A DNA stretch of 64,000 bases from Tiliqua scincoides. Its lineage: Eukaryota; Chordata; Lepidosauria; Squamata; Scincidae. The notes beneath the pieces are model-generated. The model was not told the DNA's origin, searched no databases, and saw only the letters and a list, made by a program, of their open reading frames with translations. This document shows, piece by piece, positions 55,801 through 64,000 of this stretch (positions are counted from its first letter, which is position 1; each line of letters begins with the position of its first letter). The DNA is taken from the NCBI RefSeq assembly GCF_035046505.1, contig NC_089824.1:116261997-116325996 (forward strand). Direction: 5' to 3'. The translations under genes were made by a program, and so were the position numbers.

Positions 55801-58800
55801 AACATGACCAAGAGAGAAGAAATGTTTTCTTGCAGGCAACCTTAAATGGAATTGGTCCTTGCTAATGCACAAGGTCATGCAAAATTGTTGTCATGGTGCA
55901 GCGGTTTTCAAACTCTCAGGGAGAGTTTGAACCGCAGTAAGTTCTTGCGGGGGCGGGGGGGGAAGCAGCTAATGGGACTGCAGGGACTGGGATATACTCA
56001 CCAGTCCCTGCAGCAGCCTGTCAGGGGTGCGGGGAGCCCTCTGTGAGTGTCTGCAGGGCTCCCCACAGCTTAAAAAGTGAAAGTGGAGCAATCATGCTTT
56101 ACTTCTGCAAAACTAGAAGTGGAGCGCGATCACTGCGCTTTCACTTTTTAAGCTGTGGAGAGCCCTACAGACACTCATGCAGGACTCCTCGCATCCCCAA
56201 CAGGCTACTGCAGGGACTGGTGAGTTCATCCCAGTCCCTGCAGCCCCCTTGGCAATGCAATAGTTGGGGATTGCGTCACTGCCTCCCCCCTGTCCCCCTT
56301 AAGGGGAAAGTGGCCAGGGCTCTCTGGCTGGGGTGTCGTGACACCCCAGACTGAAAAGCCCTGTCATAGTGGGTTGAAAATGTAAGCTTAACCTCAGACC
56401 CTCTGAATTTCCAATCAGGGAGAGTCATCCTTGAGGATGGACTCTAAGAGCTATTTCCGGCTTACACTAACTCAGAAATACTGCTTCATTCTCTTTACAG
56501 GGGTGTTCACTCGGCCAGCTGCTATAAGAAGGAGCTTCCACTGGACCAGATCAAGTTTCTCCTTCATGAGGAAGGGACCCGGCTTGAGAAAGCCCCTAGT
56601 AAAGCCCAGGTATTACAGCATCATGTCACAGAGAGATCTCTTGCTGCTTATGTACTTCCTCCTTCTAACACTGCAATTGTCCATCTTATGATATCCAAAC
56701 CACCTTCTGGTCTATTCATAGGCTGGGGGCAATAGATTTTTCAAAATTAAAGGGGGGTCACAACAGAGGCATTGTTGCCTATAGCCTGTATATACATCCT
56801 CGGGGTTTAAAGCTGTTGTAAAAAAGCAAAAAAACTGCTAAACCAAGGATGACAATGGAACACATGACTAGTGCATAAGCCATAGGACACAATGCCTCTC
56901 TTTTGCCCAATTTCAGTTTTCTGGAAAAAAACTCTTATCTTTGTCTCCAGCCATATGGTATCTTGAATACCTTCCCTGCTGCATCAAAGAAGGCAGTTCT
57001 TTAGGCTTAGAATAAGTCCAGCAAATGTTGTTTCATTCTTTTATTCTGTAGGAGCTTGCTAAGTTAGCATGCTACAATACTTGTGTTTTGCATCACTTGG
57101 AAATGTCTGGCCCAAAGTAGTGGCAGACACGTTATAGGCAATTTGAAGGCAGGGAGATGTCAAAATAGATAGGCACACCTAAAATAAGCTGAGAAGGAAA
57201 TTTGGGTGCTATCTCTGTCTCATAGAAACTGGAGCTTTTCTTCAGACACTGCCTGGGCAGGAGTCTCCATTTGTATCCTTCCCCACTTCCAAAGAGCTCA
57301 GGACAAAGATATTGGTATTATAAATCCCAGTTCATCCTGTCAGGTTTGTTTGGTGGAAAGGCAGAGAACAGCCCAAGCTCACCTGGTGAACTTTATAGCT
57401 GAAAGAGGGACTTGAACCATTTCTCCTGCTAGGTATCTCACACTCCATCAACTACACCACACAGACTTTCATGAGGTCTAGAAACCAGATTCAAAATGAA
57501 AGTGGAGATTTTCAGGGATCGAAACACTGCAGAATTCAGCAGTTCTGCAGATGGTCTGCTCTTTGAAAGAATCATTTTGGGCTCATAGTATTAAACTGTG
57601 ATGATAGGGAAAGCTTCATTCTGTTTATTTGTCCCAATTTCCTGTTCTCATTTGCAACCTGTGACATAAGTTCCTGTGTCTAAAAATATGGACCTTGCAC
57701 AGAAAAATGGATGCGCTCAGCTATCTGGTCTCTGCTTGCCTTTTTTTTTTATAGAGTATTATCAGACGTGCTGCAGAGCCCCATCCAGATGGACTACTTC
57801 AGGCAGTTCCTCAAGATGAACAATGCTGAAACTCTGCTCTTGTTCTGGTTAGCTGTGGAGGAGTTAAAAAATGACAGCAACCTCAGGACACAGCGTATTC
57901 GGATCAATGACTGTGTCAGAACTTACTTCTACAACGTTATCCCACCTGGTAGGCAGGCCAGATTCCCATTCCATTTTACTCTGGTCCATAAACACTAGCA
58001 GGTCAATCTTAGACCACAAGTATACCCTTAGGTTGCCAAGTGTGGCAGCTTGTTCCCTTTCCTACCAACCACAAGCATTTCTACTTGTTTTCTACCGATC
58101 ATATTCAACTAGGATATTGAGCTGCAAGCAGAGGAAGAAGGGGCAGCATTGCTCTTCCAGGTCTCAGCTTGGCTGCACCCTCAAGGTAGTTCATTAGTTC
58201 CTCCTGATATGGTCTGCTTATCAATACTTCTTGGACAGACCTGGGTCCTTGCCTGGAAAGTAGTCGGACACTATTCTTATTTGAATGGTTTCCATCAAGG
58301 TATTTCTGCCCAACAACCTGCCTGTTCCACCTCTCCCTTCTTAATTGCTTCTCTCCCTCTTAGGACACAATCCTAACCAACTTTCCAGCACTGACATAGC
58401 TGTGCCAATGTGGTGTGCACTGCATCCTGCAGTGGGGAGGCAGTCAAGGGGGGCCTCATCAAGGTAAGGGCATGTTTGTTACCTTACCTTGGGGCTGCAT
58501 TGTGGCTAGGTCATTACTGGAAAGTTGGTTAGGATCATACCCTCAGTCAGTCAGCTTCCTTATCTATCAGCCTGCCTGCCTGCTGCATTATCAACCCCTC
58601 ATTCCTTCTGGACTGCATTCTTAGTGCATAGCCTGATTTAGAACTGATCCAGTCTCAGGGTCAGCTGAAGCTATTGGGCTGCCTGATGCATCCCAGCAGT
58701 GCCATTCTCCATGCCACTGTATCCCCCAACCATGTACCCCTTACCTTGCTCCTTCCCCTGCATGAGCCTTTTAAACAAAGCAGGAAATGCAGAACATGCT

Positions 58801-61800
58801 GGTGCCACTTCCAGTATCCTCTGCATTTCCTGCTTTGTTTAAAGGGCCTGTGTATAGGAAAGAGGGAGCTGGCAGAGATAAGACGGTTGCTTTTCCTTTG
58901 CTCCTTTCTGCATGCTGATGATTTAAAGGAGCAAGAGGAGAAGGCAGGGGGCTAAATTGCTGTACTCTGAGGCTCAGAAAAAGGCAGCCTTGCCCCCTTA
59001 CTTTCTTCCTCTGTGCAGGCTTTGTAAACAAAGGAGGAGATGTGGAGAATGTTGAGAGCAGCCCCAGATGCTATTCATTTCCTGTTTTGTTTAAAGGGCC
59101 CATGCAAAGGAAGGACCAAAGGGACAATTTTGTCAGTGGTGGACTACTAGAGGGAGATAGTGGGCATTTGTTTGCTGTCTCTGTGGATTGGCTCCTGTGC
59201 AGTTTCTAATTCCAGATTCCATTCCAGAACATGCATTTCAATTCCTTTGTACTTGATGACCAAACTAGTTGCATCACTAACAGCACCTTCTGGCTTCTGC
59301 CATCCTGGTCCTTGCTGTCATCTTTCCTGCTCTGCATGTGCCTGGAATTTTGGCCCTTGATTTCCAGTCAGCTGTGCCCTTCAACCTGAGCTGAACAGGA
59401 ATGGGCTCAGTTTTCCAAATATTTTCATGTTGTTCAAAATGCACCCCTCCCCATTTGAAAGGGTGTGAGAATATATCCAGTGGCTGGAAAGAGATATCCG
59501 TTGCCTTGGCAACCAGGCTGATGCTCTCTGTTTTGCTGTGCTCTGCTATAGCAAGGGAAATTTCCAAAATACTGCAGTGCAACAAAATCAGGAGCATCAG
59601 CTCTGACATGTATTTGAATGCCTGACAATGTATTCACTTGGCTCCTCCAAGTACGTATACATGCTTGAATCAATGAATGTTCCAGTGCACATTCTAGGGT
59701 GGCTATGAGGGAAATGTTTGGTCTCACTGACATCGCTATGTAACCAATTTTGATTGGCTAAGTGGTACCTTGACATTGTGTTTTAGATGTGGTCCTTGAC
59801 TGATTAGGGTCATGTAGGGAAGTCGAAAGAAAGCCAAACAAACCTGAAAAAGTAATGGTAAGATAGCAGCTAACAGCACTATCTGTTTTGAACAGTACAA
59901 AACTGTACTGTTTTGAACTGTACTTTTTGAACAGTACAAAAAGATTTTTTGAAAGACAGGTTTTTTTTTTTTGGAACCTGTTGGCCCCCCAGAATAATCT
60001 TTTAACTCCAAAATTGTTCATAGGCAAAAAGTCAATGTAGCACTCCAGTCTTTGCTTAGTCAGTATGCAAATTACCATTTTATTATTTATGTGCACCTGA
60101 TGTGTGGTAAAAGTTTACTTATCATTGGCAGGATAGTTCATTTGCAGGATTTGTGTTCATTCAAAGTTACCAAGTTCAGTGATTAGATACAGGAAAATGG
60201 ATACAGTTTTTCTTTCCCATCAGAGAAACTGCTGCAGTGTGAAGACCCTATCATGCAAGAGATTAAGAAGGCAAAGTTGGTCACTGTTCCCATGTTGGTG
60301 ACAGCCCAAAACTGTATCATGAAGATCTTGGAGGAGCGATGGTGAGTAGAAAAAGAAGGCTAAACAGGAACTGCTCTTTGTAGACTGCAGGCCCAATCTT
60401 GTGTGCCCCACTTGTGTGCCAGCAGGCTGTTACAAACACTCTGTAAACCATGTTATGCCAGTACGCCAGTAGTAGTGCTGATGGGAAGGCCTGCCCCATC
60501 CCATCGGCACTAGCACAGGGAGCAGCACGTGCCACACTCATTAAGTTGCATGCCAGGCAGTGAGAGAGGGAAAGGGAGGGCAAGGAGGGGGTGTAATGGG
60601 GCAGAAGGAGGGCAGCAACGGGGGTGGGAGGGCGGGATCAATGACAGTGGCACACGCCATATCGTAACCTCCTTCCTGGACCCAGCTCACCAACATGGGG
60701 CCACATGGACTTGCCCCAGTTATTTGGCAGGCATGGGTCTGAGTTGCCCCATTGCAGCTGTTGGGGCTTCCCTGGGGCAAGGAGGAGAATGTCTTCCTAC
60801 TTCACTGAGACCTCCAACATGCAAAACTCTTCCAAGGGATGCAGCAGAAGTCATGCTGGCCCAACATAGGGAGTTGATTAGGCCATGTGATGTGTCACAA
60901 ATTCAGCTTTTCTATATGCCAATAAAGGTATTATTGATTAATTCAGCGTTTCCTCATGCAGATTTTTTTATTGCTTGAGTGCAGAATTTTAACTTGTGTG
61001 TGCAGTGCACACAGCCCTGGATAGGACTGATTACAGATTAGTTGAGAAATAACCTGGTTGCCTTAGCTAACAAATGCAGTTGCAATAATGTGGGGCATCT
61101 GTTCCTGGAAAGCCAAGTGCTGTCTGAAACAGTCCTATAGGACAGTGTCCCTCAAACTGTGGGTCAGGACCCACTAGATGGGTCATGAGCTAATTTCAGG
61201 TGGGTCCCCATTCATTTCAATATTTTATTTTTAATGTATTAGACTTGATGCTCCCATGGTATGTGACTGCATTTGGGGAAAAGTTACACACCTGTACTTT
61301 TAACAGGCTACTATGTATATTCTTTTAACAACGATAGTCATTGGATCTTACTCCTGGGTAAGTGTGGGTAAGACTGCAGCCTAAGATTGTTAAAAATTTT
61401 CCTACTTGATGATGTAACTTCCCATCATGACATCACTTCCAGTGGGTCCCGACAGATTCTCATTCTAAAAAGTGGGTCCCAGTGCTAAATGTGTAAGAAC
61501 CATTGTGTAGGAGAGATCATTGACTATAAGACAGGAAACTGGTGCTGATTGACCAGAAATATAGTGCTCTCATTGGCTGCAGTAACTGTCAGTCAACCCA
61601 GACCAAAGATTGAGGTGATGAAGCAGTGTAGTGGAAGCAGCATTATCTGTGATAATCAGCCTATTTATACACAAACTTTTTATACACGGATTTGACTCAA
61701 CACAAATGGCCCCTGCAAATGAGAAGGAATGTGCTGATACCTGGAGAAGGGGAAAAATGCACCCCTTTAAAATCAGTTTAAAAAACTGAACAGTCCTTTA

Positions 61801-62144
61801 ACAATAGCCCCCTTAATGAGGGAGAGAGAGGGCAGCTGGCTGACAATCCATCAAGCCTTCTCTCCCCAGTTGACCCCTCCCTTCCCCCTGGGCACTTGAA
61901 AGAAAGTTGATCACTTTGCATTGGTGAAGGGAGGGGAATAATTAATCTCAACCTGCAGTTTGTTTTTTGCCATCCATGTGAGTGGTTGGATCAGAACCCA
62001 TGCGAATAATTAGTCTCAACCTGTATTCCTTTTTTGTTGCTCTCTGGCAGGTTTAAAAAGTTCCAAGGATTATATCCTGAGAGTGATGTTTCCATTTTGT
62101 CATCTAGCAGAAGGTCCAGGAGGGGTTCTGTGATACACAAGATG
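43839..62144 (+). CDS. RGSL1: Regulator of G-protein signalling like 1, partial (13 exons)
   Basis: Multi-RGS-module protein. Exons: 43839-43921, 44248-44322, 45986-46115, 49209-49313, 50576-50737, 51916-53042, 53557-53619, 54662-54884, 55542-55646, 56501-56609, 57755-57948, 60224-60341, 62051-62144. All phases fit and give about 862 codons. RGS-like pieces: LLQDEIFADFFNTFLNLP with WMEKHRLPYFCKTNLCLHYL (exons 1-3); MWRFRAFMQGMA + GEELIKFWLAVERIL (exons 4-5); PFREFLLRRSCSVEVHLLDL (exon 6); QMDYFRQFLKMNNAETLLLF (exon 11). Segments such as ALFKLESYWLPNFY, GHVIPWVLKAQKEIC and LKPKMAIELL track human RGSL1 as I recall it. The human protein continues well beyond this point, so the 3' end lies outside the window. 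The start codon is not located. All introns are GT-AG except one (see the exon 9 entry). G-protein regulatory activity is not established for this divergent family; I infer only the fold. Confidence 0.88.
44410..44640. mobile_element. GC-rich MITE fragment in RGSL1 intron
   Basis: 'caaaggggacatttgtcccc' and 'ttgcccctggataagcccca' resemble the interior of the 13455/39852 family. A related shorter piece with 'cattatggcgcttttgcaa'-like sequence lies at 44790-44950. Confidence 0.4.
46429..46889 (+). mobile_element. hAT-type MITE, 461 bp, in RGSL1 intron 3
   Basis: Starts 'cagggcttttcaaactgggg' and ends 'gagagtctgaaaaccactg'. Flanks ACCAATGA and ACCAATGG are an 8-bp target duplication with one mismatch. 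The interior contains long inverted arms ('ctgcaggg' / 'ccctgcag', 'cttaaaaagtgaaagtg'). Same family as 55899-56363, opposite orientation. Confidence 0.9.
47208..47545. mobile_element. GC-rich MITE-like repeat in RGSL1 intron 3
   Basis: A CG-rich island in AT-rich intron with 'cagtgccagccggtgctggg' (hairpin) and ends 'gcccaaccccgtggtccgtg' / 'gcaggcagctcaggattggg'. Related in style to 60386-60840. Confidence 0.45.
47808..48094. mobile_element. pogo/Tigger-like MITE, 287 bp, TA target duplication
   Basis: Starts CAGTGGGCCCTCCTTATCTG and ends 'ggatactgagggtccaatg', each side flanked by TA. 'cggtatctgtggggg' and 'cccatggata' fit the MER2/Tigger style of end. Confidence 0.75.
48465..48900 (-). 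mobile_element. LINE 3' end (CR1/jockey group) in RGSL1 intron 3
   Basis: Minus-strand frame 48894-48601 reads MSIPRHLRLCICRAGQIEDI, then VHYLLHCQLYQNPRVRFLEP and WLLSDCDPSVTYSVALFAKA. The C-x-C...ED..H.L..C pattern is the terminal zinc-knuckle of many LINE reverse transcriptases. The 3' end runs towards 48465. Only the tail of the element is present. Confidence 0.75.
49536..49960 (+). mobile_element. hAT-type MITE in RGSL1 intron 4
   Basis: 'ctggggtgtcaaatttgttt' start, 'ggaagtgacatcattaagca', 'tcattagctgcaaatgacag' and 'gagagcccagttatcacac' are shared, inverted, with 29540-29958. The right limit is approximate. Confidence 0.65.
50316..50533 (-). mobile_element. hAT-type MITE, 218 bp, just before RGSL1 exon 5
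   Basis: Ends 'cagcgattttcaatcttttt' and 'ggttgaaaattgctg', flanked by GCCTAAAT and GTCTAAAT (one mismatch in 8). Inverted relative of 22298-22525. Its right end is about 40 bp from the exon 5 acceptor. Confidence 0.85.
50930..51230 (-). mobile_element. Dispersed squamate repeat, antisense, in RGSL1 intron 5
   Basis: 'gctggatcaaaccatctagt', 'gagtggccaaccagatgctt' and 'gaggttccatttagtcgtcc' are the reverse complement of the family at 41540-41700. Confidence 0.65.
51916..53042 (+). CDS. RGSL1: RGSL1 exon 6: large exon with K/S/P-rich repeat linker
   Basis: The largest exon at 1127 bp: phase 1 in (G|AA TCA CTT), phase 0 out (CAG|GTGAAG). It opens with a conserved stretch (REILSEMQKVALFKLESYWL). 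A lysine/serine/proline-rich, probably disordered linker follows from about 52250 to 52610, with a 25-residue tandem repeat, then an acidic serine patch (SSGETEESSDIDE). It closes with a conserved RGS-like segment (FREFLLRRSCSVEVHLLDLW, then RICELYLVQSSN and the LLPSGHVIPW block). The linker has no counterpart I recognise in the mammalian protein, while both flanks do. Confidence 0.85.
52276..52470 (+). repeat. In-frame 75-bp tandem repeat in RGSL1 exon 6
   Basis: Two full units and a partial third of a 25-residue motif built around SPNSSPADKKQQHKD and HQKK. The core 'aagaagcagcagcacaaaga' recurs at a 75-bp spacing and the last unit breaks off after KKQQ. The period is a multiple of three, so gain or loss of units keeps the frame. 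The units differ by only a few bases, which points to recent duplication or exchange. Confidence 0.85.
55542..55646 (+). CDS. RGSL1: RGSL1 exon 9 ending at a GC donor
   Basis: The acceptor is canonical (cttttcaatag). The reading frame runs G|AC TAC ACC ... TGC CGG ACA TGT CCC TCA G and matches the conserved FEEL..KPKMAI segment. If not spliced it meets TAG eleven codons later. The only phase-correct exit I find is CAG|GCGATG at 55646/55647, a GC donor. Joining it to the 56501 acceptor restores the frame (TCA GGG GTG TTC). The segment between the conserved YC and VLSDVL then has the same length as in the human protein as I recall it. Alternatives are a lost GT, an unseen short exon, or a real truncated isoform. 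Confidence 0.7.
55899..56363 (-). mobile_element. hAT-type MITE, 465 bp, inside RGSL1 intron 9
   Basis: Starts 'cagcggttttcaaactctca' and ends 'ccagactgaaaagccctg', flanked by TCATGGTG and TCATAGTG (one mismatch in 8). It is the inverted partner of 46429-46889 and sits in the intron that lacks a GT donor. Confidence 0.9.
57195..57480 (-). mobile_element. tRNA-headed SINE, antisense, in RGSL1 intron 10
   Basis: On the minus strand: 'gtctgtgtggtgtagttgat' (A-box side), 'ggttcaagtccctctttcag' (B box), 'cctgacaggatgaactggga' and 'gagctctttggaagtgggga'. Same family as 30950-31168. Confidence 0.7.
57755..57948 (+). CDS. RGSL1: RGSL1 exon 11: clearest RGS module
   Basis: Acceptor after a T-run (tttttttttatag), donor CCTG|GTAGGC. 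It encodes VLSDVLQSPIQMDYFRQFLK, then NAETLLLFWLAVEELKNDSN and TYFYNVIPPG. The pattern of a conserved F-R-x-F-L helix followed by LLFWLAVEEL is the RGS-domain signature (helices 3 to 5). Exons 12 and 13 continue the fold (LLQCEDPIMQEIKKAKLVTV, then RWFKKFQGLYPESD). Confidence 0.85.
58365..58542. mobile_element. Palindromic MITE, GGGTGCAATCCTAACC family, in RGSL1 intron 11
   Basis: 'acacaatcctaaccaacttt' against 'aaagttggttaggatcatac'. The interior 'gtgcactgcatcctgcagtg' and 'ggtaagggcatgtttgttac' are shared with 3228-3425 and 39171-39355. Confidence 0.75.
58767..59108. repeat. Two adjacent foldback repeats in RGSL1 intron 11
   Basis: At 58767-58848 a perfect 24-bp inverted repeat (arm TTTAAACAAAGCAGGAAATG plus CAGA) encloses about 30 bp. 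At 59019-59108 a diverged version ('ctttgtaaacaaaggaggag' against 'catttcctgttttgtttaaa') repeats the layout. Probably parts of one compound MITE. Confidence 0.75.
60386..60840. mobile_element. GC-rich MITE-like repeat in RGSL1 intron 12
   Basis: Begins 'aggcccaatcttgtgtgccc'. Carries 'gtgccagcaggctgttacaa' and a GC-rich middle like 47208-47545. The long frames on both strands are compositional. Confidence 0.4.
61143..61505 (+). mobile_element. hAT-type MITE with nested palindromic MITE half
   Basis: 'cagtgtccctcaaactgtgg' to 'tgctaaatgtgtaagaaccattg'-type end, the whole-length relative of 1-320 and 39712-39850. At about 61335-61385 'gatcttactcctgggtaagt' and 'agactgcagcctaag' look like half a palindromic MITE inserted inside it. 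The target duplication is not clear. Confidence 0.75.
61640..62012. mobile_element. Probable pogo-like MITE before RGSL1 exon 13
   Basis: 'cagcctatttatacacaaac' at the left and 'attagtctcaacctg' at the right followed by TA. 'ttatacacggatttgactca' resembles the 'tatccac' ends of the other pogo-type copies. The left flank does not show a clean TA. Confidence 0.4.
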
Positions 62145-62263
62145 GTGAGTGAAGGCTATGTTGTGGAGGTTTGAGTTTGTTTGTCTGTCATATGGTTATA
62201 CTGTATTGGATATAGTTGTGTTCTGCTAGCTCAGTTGGCCTGAGATTTACCTATAAACTAGCA

Positions 62264-62761
62264 CAGCATTTCTCAAACTGTGGGCCAGGACCCACTTTGT
62301 GGGTCAGGGCCCAGAGAGCCTCCAATGAAAACACAGGTGACGGAAAGATCAAATAACTAATTGTCTCAAGACCTGAGGCTATTCAATCAGATAGCTGCCA
62401 ATTGCCTTGAAAGGAGCTCAGCTCCTGCAGTTTTCAAGCTTGTGTAAATATAGGGAGATAAGTGTTTGAACATCTTTTTCCTGGTGTGTTTTTCCAAGTC
62501 TCTCAATGACAGACAGTGGGAGCAGGTGAAGGCTGGTCACATAACTAAGCCCCACAAGCTTGAGGCTATTTGTTAGGGCTGCCTCATTACAAGAAATTGA
62601 TCAAGGTTTTTTGCAAATAAATAAATAAACCAATACTTGTAAATAAATAAATATTATTTCTTTCTAAATAACTTTTTTTTAGTTTTGTAAAGCTAAGTGG
62701 ATCCTGATAGAGTGTCATTTTAAAAAATGGGTCCTGGTACGAAAAAGTTTGAGAACCACTG
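62264..62761 (+). mobile_element. hAT-type MITE, 498 bp, with exact 8-bp target duplication
   Basis: Starts 'cagcatttctcaaactgtgg' and ends 'aagtttgagaaccactg'. AACTAGCA flanks both sides (62256-62263 and 62762-62769). It lies in the intron after the last RGSL1 exon seen. Confidence 0.92.
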
Positions 62762-62769
62762 AACTAGCA

Positions 62770-63830
62770 CGTGCGTGACTGGTTCAAGTTACTGGAAGTT
62801 TATTTTCAGCAATCAGCAAAAATTTGGGCTATGCTGATGGAAACAGGTTGCTAAAGAGATTATCATGTGACTTCCAGCACTCTTGTGCTGATTAAGATGA
62901 GGGAGTTCCTGTCTAAGAAATGGAGGCATTTCCTGGGAAGTTACTGAACTTTTTATTGTTGATTGGATTGATCTGGAATCTAGATGGTGACAGCTGCAGA
63001 GCCATCTGTTTCAAGTTGGATCTGCTCCAATCACAAAGAGAAAGAAGATGGAGGAATCTGATTTTGTAGATCAGGCATGTAGTTCAGGAGCTAAACCCTC
63101 CCATTTCACATGTGGCTGACCTCTCTCTCCCCCCTCCCATTCACATTTTATTTGCTCCTTCCTTTTAGCTTTAATCATGGAATGAAGTTACTTCTACACA
63201 CTAAACAAGGCTGCAAATTCTGGCCTGGAGATTGGGGGGGGGGGGGATGCTGTGGCAGTTTGGTAACACCTGTATAATTTCATAATGTAGATTTGCTGTC
63301 TGAACAACAAAATCTAATCTCCTATAACACCAGGATGTTCTAGGTTTAAATCATACTCCATGTCCTGCCAAGCTCCTGTTCTGAGCTTTGCCTAAAGAAC
63401 TTATGCCCACTTTAAACTAATTCGTTCCCCAGCTTGACCACAGCAAGATCTAGCAGACTGCAAAAACTATCACTGTACTCCAGCACCAGCACTATCCTCC
63501 AGTCTATCAGTCATGGTGCCAGTTTGTTGTTTGTTTGCCAATCCATGAATTAGTGTGTCAGAAAGTCAGTTAGCCAGAGAGTCAGTCCAGTAGGTAGAGC
63601 TGTGAGTCAACAAGCCAGTAGGTCAGTTTAGCCAAAAAGTCAGTCCATTTTGCCAGTGTGTGAGTGAGTCTGTCTCCCCCCCCCCCCAAATCAGGTGCTT
63701 CTTATATCCCTAGAGACCTCATTGCCTCTAGTGGCTGCAGCTGTGCAGCACATTCTCTGCTGAAAGCCCAGGCCTTTACCCTGTATTCTCCAGAGCAAAG
63801 TATATTCCCCACTGCTGACACCACATCCTA
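62770..63830. other. RGSL1 intron sequence without recognised exon
   Basis: Holds a G-run at 63234-63246 and a short 'gtcagt..gccag' repeated tract (63555-63665, 'caagccagtaggtcagttta'). The next RGSL1 exon was not found before the window edge. Confidence 0.5.
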
Positions 63831-63835
63831 GCTCA

Positions 63836-64000
63836 GGGGTGCTCAAACTTTCAACTTTAGGGATCCTGGACCTTTAAAATTGTGTAGGAGAGATAATTTC
63901 AGCAGGTGCAGCTTGTCATCCGTGGGATGACAAGTTGCACCTTCTGAAATTCTCTCTTCTATACACTTGTTAAAGGTCCAGCATCCCTAAAGTTGAAAGT
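63836..64000. repeat. Long hairpin (foldback MITE) cut by the window edge
   Basis: Arms of about 75 bp: 'actttcaactttagggatcc' at 63847 pairs with the last bases 'gatccctaaagttgaaagt'-type end at 64000, around a tiny loop near 63923 ('ggatgacaagttgcacc' against 'ggtgcagcttgtcatcc'). Its start 'ggggtgctcaaact' suggests that the right terminus lies beyond the window. Confidence 0.85.

Noticed and set aside
57375-57470. tRNA-like B box and A box on the minus strand
   Set aside because: The tRNA-like head continues into a SINE body with the family's 'gagctctttggaagtg' end, so it is a retroposon and not a tRNA gene.

Overview
This window is vertebrate nuclear DNA, most likely from a squamate reptile. 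It has spliced genes with long introns, a CpG-island promoter, and intergenic sequence full of interspersed repeats. The repeat mix (a palindromic MITE with the core 'agtaagtcccattga', tRNA-headed MIR-like SINEs, L1 and CR1-like LINE ends, many hAT and pogo-type MITEs) is one I associate with lizards and snakes. The glutamine synthetase reads closer to the chicken protein than to the human one. The species cannot be named from this.

Two protein-coding genes are supported. GLUL (glutamine synthetase) lies on the minus strand from a CpG-island promoter near 19.5 kb to a poly(A) signal at 4834-4839. It has one noncoding exon and six coding exons that join in phase into a complete 373-residue protein. 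RGSL1 (regulator of G-protein signalling like 1) lies on the plus strand. Thirteen coding exons between 43839 and 62144 join in phase into about 862 codons. Its first coding exon and its C-terminal part are not found here, and the gene runs off the right edge. The divergent GLUL(-)/RGSL1(+) arrangement matches the human 1q25 neighbourhood as I remember it. No copy of TEDDM1, which sits between them in human, was recognised.

Layout: 1-4.8 kb is intergenic with a hAT fragment, a LINE 3' end and a palindromic MITE. 4.8-19.6 kb is GLUL. 19.8-20.5 kb is an 82-bp tandem array built from the palindromic MITE, directly upstream of the GLUL promoter. 20.5-43.8 kb is repeat-rich intergenic DNA (hAT MITEs with 8-bp target duplications, an L1 3' end, SINEs, pogo-like MITEs, a long CT tract). 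43.8 kb to the end is RGSL1, with MITEs, LINE ends and SINEs in its introns.

The points most worth a second look are an apparent GC-AG intron in RGSL1, a 75-bp in-frame repeat inside its largest exon, two copies of one hAT MITE in opposite orientation in the introns that bracket RGSL1 exons 4-9, the MITE-derived array with an alternating two-unit pattern at the GLUL promoter, and several long perfect or near-perfect hairpins. I saw no convincing endogenous retrovirus, no tRNA or rRNA gene, and no unknown multigene system.
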